Shown here one piece after another: positions 45,792 to 56,388 of a DNA stretch of 64,000 nucleotides. Within the stretch, counting starts at the first letter, position 1. Every line of letters starts with the position of its first letter. Under the pieces are notes generated by a model, which searched no databases, was not told the DNA's origin, and saw nothing but the letters and a program-made list of their open reading frames with translations. Both the position numbers and the translations under genes were made by a program. The DNA comes from Hofstenia miamia (lineage: Eukaryota; Xenacoelomorpha; Acoela), in assembly GCA_004352715.1 (NCBI GenBank), contig SCFE01000104.1, forward strand, positions 235,393-299,392. Reading direction: 5' to 3'.

Positions 45792-46826
45792 CACCCTCCT
45801 CAGCTTTCATTATTTTCAGCACTCTGTGTTCTCTGTAGACTAACTCATCTGCCTTTTTGATCAATGTTTCTGCTTGGGGATCACTCCAGCTTGTTGTTGT
45901 GAATTCCAGTTGTTTAGTAATTTTTAGTACTGCTTCTTTCTCTGTTGTTACCATGCTGTGATACCAGAGGAATTTTGCCTCTTTGATGTTTTCTGATATT
46001 GCCATTATTTCTCTAAGCTTGTTCATTTTTTCTGAAAAGATTTCATAGAATTTCTTATATAGGTGGATTCCCTTTATTGCTATCATGAGTGTCATCTGTG
46101 CATCTGCTCTACTTGTGTGCGCCATTCCTTCCCATACTGTTGTGTTTGGATAGAAAAATGTAAACACCTATCTGAGGCTTCTTGTGTTTGCCACATCTTT
46201 GTAAAAGAAGCTTATATTATCTCTTACTTCTTCCTCAGTTATGGTTGTCGGATTGTTCAGCCTTATCATGGTCACTATCTCTACCCTTCTTGTGACATCA
46301 TAGAAGTGGTATTCTTTATCTCATAAGTCTAACCACACCACGTTGTTTACTCCTGAAAATAACATGATCACCTTCTTTGTGCATTTGTCTATTTCTTCTC
46401 TCAGTTCTTTTAGCTGTTTGTGAATAGGTTTCCCTTGTGTGTATAGTTGATAAGGAGTTATTACTCCTTCAACATATACTCTTTCCTTGTTTTGATTGTT
46501 AATTAATATCTCTTTTGTCTTTTTGTAGTCATCCTGTTCAACTATTGGTCTCGCCTCTTTTTTGTGCAGGAAAGTCTTGGCAAACTTTATGTTCTTTGGT
46601 ATCCTCCATTGTGGGAGCACCATTGGGATCAACACCATTTTTGGTGGAGTGCATATGAGGATTTTTGTTCTTATCTGTTGTTCTATTTCTTTGTGATCTT
46701 GTGATGTTATCAGTGCTGTTGCCAGTCTGATCATGGCTGGAAAATTCACTTTGCTTTCTTTTAGTGTCTCCCAGAATATCTGTGTTAATCCTCTTCTACT
46801 CATTTTCATTTGTATGCTGTCATTTA
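45787..46826 (-). pseudogene. ORF-X, copy E, C-terminal part
   Basis: From the right: residues after the transposon junction (IQMKMSRRGLTQIFWETL, KVNFPAMIRLATAL), then QWRIPKNIKFAKTFLHKK, a Lys/Glu-rich stretch with YTQGKPIHKQLKEL, VIMLFSGVNNVVWLDL, EEEVRDNISFFYKDV, then VFTFFYPNTTVWEGMAHTSR and MTLMIAIKGIHLYKKFYEIF, ending KIMKAEEGV. The stop TAG is made by bases 3-5 of the LTR (TGTAG), so the frame runs through the polypurine tract. Two stops or shifts occur near 46170 and 46320. Composition is soluble, mixed alpha-beta or helical, with no membrane segment. Confidence 0.65.
45792..45810 (-). promoter_or_regulatory. Polypurine tract, copy E
   Basis: In element orientation AATGAAAGCTGAGGAGGGTG immediately precedes the LTR start TGTAG. 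A purine-rich run beside the 3' LTR primes plus-strand synthesis in LTR elements. The tract is also coding for the end of ORF-X. Confidence 0.6.
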
Positions 46827-47490
46827 GAGTAGTAAGAAATGGGCTAGACCCCATTCCTATGCGACACAATGAGTTCTTGTAACACCCCATGACTATTTGC
46901 TATGTGGTAATGATGTGATTCTATTGGTCGCCATCTAGCAACAAAATATTTTTGACAAAACTAAATAGAGCAAATTAATTATTTGACAAAGTTTATATTT
47001 TTGATTGTCAGGATTTTGGCAAAGTGATATAATTTAAAACAATAAATGTTTTGACAAAACTAAATTGTGAAAATTAATTTTTTTGACAAAGTTCTTATTT
47101 TTATTTTCTAGGATTTGGGCAAAGTGATATAATTAATGACAAGAAACGTTTTGACAAAACTAAATTGAGCAAATTAATTTTTTGATGAAGTCTTTATTTT
47201 TTAGGTACACTGACATATTTGTTTCAGACAATATAGTTATGACATGTTCATTGTAACAATGTTTTTAATTGTGCAACACTCTGTATTAAGGAAAATAATT
47301 CATAGATCCAAACCCCAAATATTTCACACAAAAATGGTGTTATTTGAATTAGAGCATGTTTCCAAGCATGTTAATATCAATCAAAACAAATATGCAAGAG
47401 GTGGAAAACAACAATTTAGTTCGCATTTGTGTATAAATTGTAAAAGTGTACATTACACAATGACTCTGAGTGATGAAGTTCAGCATTGCA
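46827..47490 (+). repeat. Left terminal inverted repeat
   Basis: Pairs with 51205-51864 inverted. It contains three about 100-bp direct subrepeats starting TTTGACAAAACTAAAT at 46951, 47050 and 47150. The inner boundary is judged by loss of similarity near ATTGTAAAAGTGTACATTAC plus about 40 bp. Confidence 0.85.
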
Positions 47491-48170
47491 CAATCTTCAA
47501 GTTTTCATTTTCATTCTAAAATATGATGGCACTTCCACATTCACCCAGGAGGTGGCCATCAGAAATCTGTTAAGCCATTTATTTAATGTGGCTGGCTTTC
47601 CCCCAGGAGGCCTATTGTTACCACGGACCTAAACACATAGTAAGTTAGTAATAAAATAAAAATTATGCCTGGTAATCACAAGTGTACATTGAGGGATTGT
47701 AAGCAGAGGGGGTGCAATGTTCAGATGATCTTCTTCAATTTCTTCCCAAATTGAGATGTTGATGCAAAACTATGAGTCACCAACACGTGATATCTCGTTT
47801 TTGAAAAAAATGTGTAGTAAACAATTTTCATTATATTGTGAAATAATGAACCCTATTAAATATATTTTGAGTTTATTTTGAGTTATAGGCTTTCATTTAT
47901 AGTTGAGAAAGAGTATGACTGAATATTTATTGCCACATGATATTTAATAGCAGCAATAGTGACTATTTCAATGCACAGAATGCAATACAAATTATTTGTA
48001 TGAAATATAGAATTGCAAGGTTTTTCAGTAGTATTAAACCATTTATGAGATGTCCAATAAAGAACATTATCTTTGTTACATGAGAATTTATGATGTTGTA
48101 ACCTTATAAACAGCACACACTTTTTAAGAACAAATGAATGTCATGTATACATGATCCCATAAATAGCGAC

Positions 48171-48933
48171 TATACCAAAGGCTGAAATTAAACACACAAA
48201 GGAATAAATTTATATACCAAAGGAATAAACTAAACACACAAAGGAATAAATTTATATACCAAAGGAATAAACTAAACACACAAAGGAATAAATTTATATA
48301 CCAAAGGAATAAACTAAACACACAAAGGAATAAATTTATATACCAAAGAAATAGACTAAACACAAAAAGGAATAAATTTATATACCAAAGGTGTAAACTC
48401 AACACAAAAAGGAATAAATTTACATACCAAAGGTGTAAACTAAATACAAAAAGGAATAAATTTATATATCAAAGGAATAAACTAAACACACAAAGGAATA
48501 AATTTATATACCAAAGGTGTAAACTAAACACAAAAAGGAATAAATTTATATACCAAAGGCATAAACTAAATACAAAAAGGAATAAATTTATATATCAAAG
48601 GAATAAACTAAACACACAAAGGAATAAATTTATATACCAAAGGAATAAACTAAGCACACAAAGGAATAAAATTATATACCAAAGGTGTAAACTAAACACA
48701 CAAAGAAATAAATTTATATACCAAAGGCGTAAACTAAACACAAAAAGGAATAAATTTATATACCAAAGGAATAAACTAAACACACAAAGGAATAAATTTA
48801 TATACCAAAGGCGTAAACTAAAGACAAAAAGAAATAAATTTACATACCAAAGGCATAAACTAAATACAAAAAGAAATAAATTTATATATCAAAGGAATAA
48901 ACTAAACACACAAAGGAATAAATTTATATACCA
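48171..48933. repeat. 42-bp minisatellite, about 18 copies
   Basis: The unit is made of two related 21-bp halves, AAAGGAATAAATTTATATACC and AAAGGAATAAACTAAACACAC (variants GGTGTAAAC, GGCATAAAC). Because 42 is divisible by 3, the minus strand shows a repetitive open frame rich in F, L, W and Y; this is a by-product of the repeat, not a gene. Confidence 0.95.
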
Positions 48934-51204
48934 AGGTCAGAAAGTAAACTTAGTCTACAATGTATTAATGCAAAATGCGGTGTAAACCAAAATTAACCAG
49001 GTAATGTGTGTAAACAATAGTATGTTCACACACTAAAATGACTTGTGATATACCATGTATATTAACAAAACATGTAAAGAAATTGACCACATAAATTAAT
49101 CATAGCAATTAATCAGATTAGGGGGTGTACAACCAAGAAAAATAAATCATTAAAAACATATGCAATTTTTGTAGACGAAAATAACATATTCTGAAAAACA
49201 AAATGATGTAATTTCAATGTAATGTATACATTTTTCAAAAAACTCAAACTATATTGCTTCCATAGTTATATTAATCATTGGGAAATGTGTGTAATTTTTT
49301 ACAGAATGAAAATAGTGTATTTTGATAAACAAAAATGAAGTCTTTTGAAGATTTGCGAAAATGAATTAAACAGCTGTGTAATCAATTGAAATTTATGGAA
49401 AAAATTAGTTAGCAAATGTAATGTGCGATAACAGTGGATATTGTGACAAAACGCTATGTAGTCTTTGCAAGTAATGTTGGTTTTCCTGAAATCATATGAT
49501 ATAAATTAGTAGCAATCTGACAAAACTAGTGTATATAATTAGTTTGTTCGCAATGTGCAAATAAAATAATTGAAGCATTACACAGTACTCGGAAAATGCA
49601 TTATGAAATAAAGTGTTGAGAGGATATGATATTTACAAATGTAAGGACACTAAACTAACAAGTAGCAATGAAATGAATTACATTTACAAAAGTGGTGAAA
49701 TCTCTATAACATTTAACATTTTTCGAAAATATATAAGGAAAACATTTATGGATATGCTCTTATTAATATTTTTCGAAGCAATGCAAAAATGCATCAAAAT
49801 GGCGTTCTATAAATAAAAATCAAAAACTCTAGTAGCAGTTTATAAGAATTTTAAGTTAAACACTTAAGAGCTGAAGAAAGCGTATTTATTCTTCAACAAT
49901 ATTTTACAATCATTCTTGAACAAATTATATTGATTGAAATATAAAATATAGCATAAAACAAGCATTACTACAAACAATATACACATTTTCTTGGAGAAAT
50001 AAATTAAAAGCAAATGGCATTCTCACACAAACTGAATGAATTAAATGCTAGTGAATTTCATAGTGAGGTGCATTCTTAACATTTCTGAATGTGAAATATT
50101 ATTATGGAGAACGATATGCATGTATAAATATAATAAAACATTAATAAAGATAGTCGCTCACTTTAGTTAAAAGGTAATGCGTTTTAAAATGAAGTTTAGC
50201 AAAATGACGTGGCAAAAAAATGAATGTTAGCCAATCAAATTTAAACTAACAATTTTAAGCTTTCTAAACATGATAAAAATTAAAAATAAATAAATAAAAT
50301 AAAAAATAACAATTTTAATGAATAAAATAAAGTGTATTTGTTATATCTCTGTAAGTGCTTAGATAAATATACATTCATAATATCGCTGTCCAGGAAACAA
50401 AATTTAATAGAAAATTACTGGTAGAGATACATCACTTTTAACTAAGATGTACATGAAATAATGGTAATAGAAAATTTCATGCGTTCAAAAAGTATTTTTT
50501 ATTACTGAAAATAGATAAGTCCACCCCCAAGAAATATTTATTGGTGTACGCATACTGGTTAAAATTTGTAATGTTAAATATATATATATTTTCAGATGAT
50601 AATAATCAGTGAAAATCCATCAAAATATGGAAATGACTTTGTAAATAATTAATTTTTATAATGCGTTTTAAAATATATATAAAGAGAAGCAATGCTTGTT
50701 TATTAATTAGAGAGACATTTTTTATGTAATGTGGAAATGAATATATCTTTACAGTGAATCACTGTGAATAATATCTTGGTAATCTCTTTGATTAGCGCCT
50801 TTTTGAAATTTCAATTTGTATTATACAGTCAAAGCATTACAAGAAATTATGAATGCGTGTTACGAAATATTACATTAAAAATACAAATTTCCCCATGGTG
50901 TTATGCCAGCTGATGATTAAGTGATATTAAAACATATTTACCATTAATTTTTCTTGAGGCAGCATATATTAAACATGTAGATGAAAATATTTCTTGAATA
51001 TGTAGCATGAAATTACAATAATGATATATGTATAGCAAAATAACAATTGCTTTCTATAGGTTTAAAAAACAAAAAATTTGAGCAGTGACTATTTTGAAGC
51101 TCAGCAATTTGAGTTTTTATCACAAACGCTCATATTATGCGGAATAACTTACATTTTTACAAATTATATAGAACTTGTGTGCCAACAGCATCATTAGATA
51201 TTGT

Positions 51205-51864
51205 GTTGAAATTCATTGCTCTGAGTCATTGTGTAATGTACACTTTTACAATTTATACACAATTGCTAACTAAATTGTTGTTTTCCACCTCTTGCATATT
51301 TGTTTTGATTAATATTAACATGCTTGGAAACATGCTCTAATTCAAATAACACATCATTTTTGTGTGAAATATTTGGGGTTTGGATCTATGAATTATTTTC
51401 CTTAATACAGAGTGTTGCACAATTAAAAACATTGTTACAATGAACATGTCATAACTATATTGTCTGAAACAAATATGTCAGTGTACCTAAAAAATAAAGA
51501 CTTCATCAAAAAATTTATTTGCTCAATTTAGTTTTGTCAAAACGTTTCTTGTCATTAATTATATCACTTTGCCCAAATCCTAGAAAATAAAAATAAGAAC
51601 TTTGTCAAAAAAATTAATTTTCACAATTTAGTTTTGTCAAAACATTTATTGTTTTAAATTATATCACTTTGCCAAAATCCTGACAATCAAAAATATAAAC
51701 TTTGTCAAATAATTAATTTGCTCTATTTAGTTTTGTCAAAAATATTTTGTTGCTAGATGGCGACCAATAGAATCACGTCATTACCACATAGCAAATAGTC
51801 AAAGGGTGTTACGAGAACTCAGGGTGTCCCATAGGAACGGGATCTAGCCCATCTCTTACTACTG
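51205..51864 (-). repeat. Right terminal inverted repeat
   Basis: Inverted partner of 46827-47490, with the same three subrepeats in reverse. Differences are few, so the transposon is relatively young. Confidence 0.85.
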
Positions 51865-51868
51865 TTTA

Positions 51869-53945
51869 GTTCTAATTTCAATGTGATGCATTCCATGTCA
51901 ACTGCTAGTTGGTTATATGGTTTCAGCATCTCCTCCAATTCTGTCTCCATAAATGCTTCTGTGAACATCAATTTCATTGATGCTACTGTGTGTTCTTCCT
52001 TCACATATTGGTAGTTTCTCGAGCTAATTTTTTCTTTCTCCTTGGTTATTTTTATCTCGACCAGGAATCTCTCATCATCTGTGTCAATCCATTCCATTGC
52101 ATGTTATGGCACTGAGGCTCCCATTTTTCTATGTTGATTCTATCTATTTGTTGTTGTGTTTTCAGCAATAATATTAGTTGTGTCGATGTTAGGAGTTCTT
52201 CTTCTTCTAGCATTTCTTTTTGCGTTTTCGTCATCATTTCGCACACTTCCACTGGTTCTGTTATTCCTTCCCTCCACATCATTTCCACGCTCTTAATGAT
52301 CTTTACAAATGTGCAGTGAGGGCTCTCTTTTTCATATCTTTTCATGTCTGTCTCTAATGTTTGCTGAATTTCTTTGTTCCCTATCATCATAACAATTTTT
52401 TTTGTGTCTACGATTTTTCATTTGCTTATCTTCCTCGTTGTTATCCAGAGTTCCATGTCGACTTGTCTTAATAATGTTTTGGATGTGGCGCCCCACATGT
52501 ATTTTCTGATGGGTTCGTCAAATATAGTGATTTCTTCTGGCGTGATTCCTGTTCTATTTGCTATATCCACTGTTGACATTCTGCCTAATGGACTCTTGTT
52601 AATGATTAATCTGCTGATAAACCTTTCAACCTCCTGCATCAGTTTCTTGTTCTTGTTGGGAGATGTCAATTTCTCCACAAGCCCTTTTAATAACCAATTC
52701 TTTGTCTGCATATTTATTGGGGACAACACTATCTAATATGGCGTCCTGCTCTGGAAATTGGCAGCCTCAGTTCTTGGTCTTGTGTAGTAAAAATTGCTAG
52801 AATCCAAGCTGTGCTTCTAGACCTTATTTCTGGGGCATTTTTCTCTTCAAATATTATGTTTTTAAAATCTTTGGTTGAGTTTAATTTGTATGCTCTATTA
52901 ATCTCTGACAGTGCCATTTCAACTGTTTTATGGTATTTCTTTGATGGGGCCTCAATATGTATCTCTGGCCACTTTTCTTCTGTTTTCTTTTGTAGCTTCA
53001 TCTCTTTCCATATTTCTTGTATCTTTTTTACATGTTCCTGTCTTTGCATTTGGCTAGACTTGATGAATAGTGCATTTGCCTTTTCCACACTTTCTGCGTG
53101 CACTGTCAACTCTATCGTTTTCACTTGCTTGAATAAGTTGATGATGATACATGGATTCACCATCAGCCTACAATAGGCGACCCAATAGTTGATTTGTAGG
53201 TCAAAGCAAATTAATTCTGTGATTTTTTCTTTTGTTGTTATTTTCTCCCATAGGAACACGTTTTCTATCAGCACCTCTAGTTCTCTTAAGAATGGTGGTA
53301 ATTCCTTGACTGTTGTTCTTCTAATGATGACTACTCTTACGCCTTGTACTCTAGCCATTCTTAACATTTGGTCTAACTGCTTCTCCAAGTTTTGTTGTAT
53401 TCCTTTTCCTTTATCAATATTGATTTCTGGTATTTTCACAATCTGGTCTATGTATGCCATGATTGCTTGGGCTGTCTCCAGTGTGAAATTGTCATCAAAA
53501 GTGACATGAACCATGCTACGCTTGTATGGTCTCTCCACTGTTTCATCTAATTCTCTCTGATAGCTTATAATTGTGTTGACCATCAGTCTCTTTTGTGCAT
53601 CAAGTACTATCAGTAGATTACTGCCCTCTGTCTTTGCTATTTTTTGTATGTGACTCTTCATTTCTGGTGATAGTTTTTGATATGCGTTATTTCTCATTTT
53701 CATTGTTCCCATGAAGTATGGGTGCAGGTGTTCACTGTCTATTTTCGACATTTGTTTCTCTCTATCTTTTGAACACACTGTTCTCTCAGATGTGCTATCA
53801 GAGGGGGCGTGTAGCTGTGTAATCCTTAGTGGTTTACTGGTGCTCAGCTCACCATCAAGTGAGTCCATGCTGATCATTTTGACTGAGTCGCATTTGAATT
53901 GGCTCACAATTTGCACTTTCAGCAATTGACCAGCTGTGGGTTCTG
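51869..53945 (-). pseudogene. ORF-X, copy E, N-terminal and central part
   Basis: Longest intact stretch of ORF-X: one frame of about 398 codons (53925-52729), then shifted frames to 51869. Order: SQFKCDS, LRITQLHAPSDSTSERTV, LHPYFMGTMKMRNNAYQKL, KTEGSNLLIVLDAQKRLMVN, VERPYKRSMVHVTFDDNFTL, QAIMAYIDQIVKIPEIN, VVIIRRTTVKELPPFLREL, LICFDLQINYW, coiled Lys/Glu-rich region, WPEIHIEAPSKKYHKTVEMA, then MSTVDIANRTGITPEEITI, LEEEELLTSTQLILLL and TVASMKLMFTEAFMETELEE. With 45787-46826 the total is about 1,030 codons. No known domain is recognised. Its relation to pol (fusion, readthrough or separate start) is unresolved. Confidence 0.65.
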
Positions 53946-54335
53946 TTAATATGTCAGCCTTGAATTGCTTTCATATACGCATGGTTCTTCACCCTAACCC
54001 TTCCCCTGGAACTCCAATTGTTGCACTGCCCTCGAATCAGCAAGGTGGACTGGAGGGAAAATTGTGCTGCTTTTTGCCAGTTCTCTGCGTGCCCTCAAAT
54101 CAGTGGTGCAGATCTCTGGGATGTTCACTGGTTCTCTGTGTGACCTTGAATCAGTGGTGCAGATCTCCAGTGGGAGAGGCATTGTGTCTTTTGTTCTCCC
54201 TGCCCTCAAGTCGGCCTTGGGGACTACTAGGACGCCTTCTCACTCTGCGCCTTTCATTAGTTGTTGGCTGGTTCTCGTCCCTTCTGTCTTCCATTGGACG
54301 TCCAGTTCGAGATTGTCTTTGTATTCTTCTCTGTT
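53931..54335 (-). repeat. DSR-motif linker, copy E
   Basis: Minus-strand frame 54209-53994 reads repeated units around TTDSRS, TTDLRA and ADSRA. Spacing of the DNA motif is 60, 51 and 63 bp, all multiples of three. ICTTD and REL/REP accompany the motif in neighbouring units. Confidence 0.6.
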
Positions 54336-54898
54336 GATTTCTGGTATTTTCACAATCTGGTCTATGTATGCCATGATTGCTTGGGCTGTCTCCAGTGTGA
54401 AATTGTCATCAAAAGTGACATGAACCATGCTACGCTTGTATGGTCTCTCCACTGTTTCATCTAATTCTCTCTGATAGCTTATAATTGTGTTGACCATCAG
54501 TCTCTTTTGTGCATCAAGTACTATCAGTAGATTACTGCCCTCTGTCTTTGCTATTTTTTGTATGTGACTCTTCATTTCTGGTGATAGTTTTTGATATGCG
54601 TTATTTCTCATTTTCATTGTTCCCATGAAGTATGGGTGCAGGTGTTCACTGTCTATTTTCGACATTTGTTTCTCTCTATCTTTTGAACACACTGTTCTCT
54701 CAGATGTGCTATCAGAGGGGGCGTGTAGCTGTGTAATCCTTAGTGGTTTACTGGTGCTCAGNCCCTGCCCTCAAGTCGGCCTTGGGGACTACTAGGACGC
54801 CTTCTCACTCTGCGCCTTTCATTAGTTGTTGGCTGGTTCTCTTCCCTGCTGTCTTCCATTGGACGTCCAGTTCAAGATTGTCTTTGTATTCTTCTCTG
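54199..54898 (-). repeat. Duplicated blocks around single N
   Basis: 54336-54761 repeats 53422-53847 (start of ORF-X), apparently without change, and 54763-54898 repeats 54199-54334 with a few differences. An N at 54762 separates them. This is best explained as an assembly join. Confidence 0.8.
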
Positions 54899-56388
54899 TG
54901 GGTTTGACGTTGTCATCTCCTTGGTTCTTCATGTTCAGCACACTCTCTTCCTTAAGAGCTGTTGCATCATTTTTGATTTTCCTAAATTCAGATAATAAGT
55001 TTACTTCCTATATTTCAGGGTCATATATATGTTTATCTCTTCCTGCACGTTTTTGGCAGCACTCTTCTCTGTACATGTTCATTGCTGATGTTTGCTTCGA
55101 ATTCTTTATTGAAGCCTTCTTCCAGCAAACTATCTAAGTTGTTCATATCATATATAACCTCGTTACCAATAATGCAACTTATTTTAAATTCGGCATTTTC
55201 ATTTAATATTATTTTTTCGATATCTGCAATTGCCTGTTTCAAGTTTTGAAAGTGCAGTAATCTGCCAATATTTAACATGTACTCATTATTTGGTAATACT
55301 TGCGTTATTTTATATGGACCTGACCATATTGTTTATAACTTGTGGACCTGGTTTGTATTGGTTAATTTCATGGGTGTAAATGCATAAACCATGTTGCCTA
55401 GTATATACACGTGACTGTACATTTTTTTTATTGCAGTTATGCTGCTGTCTCATGGTCGATTTCTTTGTGTTATGACACATCATCTCATGTATCGCCATTA
55501 TCTGATTCCTCAGTTGATCCACATATTGGTTGTCTAATTTTCCGCTATAGGTGAAGCACTGCATTGATAGTGGCATTGCTGCCTCCCTTCTGAACATGGC
55601 TTTAAATGGTGTAATCCTAGTTGTCGAATGTACGGACGTATTATAGAAATACTCGATCATTTTGATTACTTCCCTCCATTTGTATCCTCCTACTCTTGAG
55701 GTTGTGACCCTAATCAATTTTATCAAAGTTCTATTCAATCTCTCCACTGCTCCATTTGCTTGTGGATGATATGCTGTCATTCTTTCACTTATGACTTCCA
55801 GTAGATGTGCCATTTCTTGGAACAGGTTGCTCTTGAATTGTGGCCCCTTGTCTGTAATTATTGTCTCCATTGGTCTGAACTTCAGGGTCCATTCTTTCAT
55901 TACTATGTTGGCAGTTGTTGCAGCTGTCATGTCCTTCATTGGGACTAGCTTTGCGTATTTGGTGAAATTGTCCACCATCACTAAGAGGTACTGGTACCCC
56001 TCCTCATCTTTCAACAACATTTCCAAATCTATATGTACGATCTCATTCAGTTTTGTTGCTATGATCTTTTGTAGTGGCGCCCTCTGTGTCGGAAAATGCT
56101 GTATATTGTGGAGTAGACATTCCGTACATTTGTTGATGACTTCTTCTGTGACTTTCTGTATTGCCATCATGAAAAATCTTGCATTAAACATGCTTTCTGT
56201 CTGCGTGATGCCCAGATGGCCTTTCTTGTGGATTTTTCTTACTAACTCACATTTATAGTATTCTGGTTTTGCAATTCTCTTGGTTTGTTCTTCGATATAT
56301 AGGAGTCCATTCTTATTCCTTTTTCATCTGTACCTCTCATAGTAACTCACAGTTAGCTTTGATAGTTTTGTATTTGGCTCTTGTAATT
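54899..56388 (-). pseudogene. Copy E integrase with C-terminal tail
   Basis: From the right: HKKGH and CTEC of the HHCC module, VHIDLEMLLKDEEGYQYLLV with the first Asp, DNFTKYAKLVPMKD, TDKGPQFKSNLFQEMAHLLE with the second Asp, and AYHPQANGAVERLNRTLIKL with the catalytic Glu. D, D and E are all present with GPQF to E spacing of the family. The about 293-codon frame 56191-55310 is intact; a break follows at the GPY/F-like segment (VVRSI). The tail has LHFQNLKQAIADIE, LDSLLEEGFNKEF and VLPKTC. It inserts cDNA, giving the 4-bp duplications seen throughout (inference). Confidence 0.85.

Larger units (their letters stand above)
46827..51864. mobile_element. 5,038-bp non-autonomous DNA transposon with ~660-bp TIRs
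   Basis: Left and right ends are inverted copies over about 660 bp (46827-47490 and 51205-51864), with outer ends SAGTAGTAAGA. TTTA is present on both sides (46823-46826, 51865-51868); removing the element and one TTTA reunites the ORF-X frame, in agreement with copy D. No transposase is recognised inside. The interior holds a 42-bp minisatellite and otherwise unique AT-rich DNA. Superfamily is unassigned: 4-bp duplication and long TIRs are compatible with several. Confidence 0.85.

Noticed and set aside
47244-47519. Plus-strand 91-codon frame as transposase of the 5-kb element
   Set aside because: It lies mostly inside the terminal inverted repeat, is disrupted in the other TIR, and has no catalytic motif.
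48124-48783. Repetitive open frames rich in F, L, W and Y on the minus strand, looking like membrane peptides
   Set aside because: They result from a 42-bp minisatellite whose unit length is divisible by three; no start context, no relation to a gene, and the repeat lies inside a transposon.
48171-48933. CRISPR-like array
   Set aside because: Units are contiguous 42-bp tandem repeats without unique spacers, in animal-type DNA.
45787-53945. ORF-X as a retroviral envelope gene
   Set aside because: No signal peptide, fusion peptide, cysteine pattern or transmembrane anchor is visible, and it is about twice the usual length.
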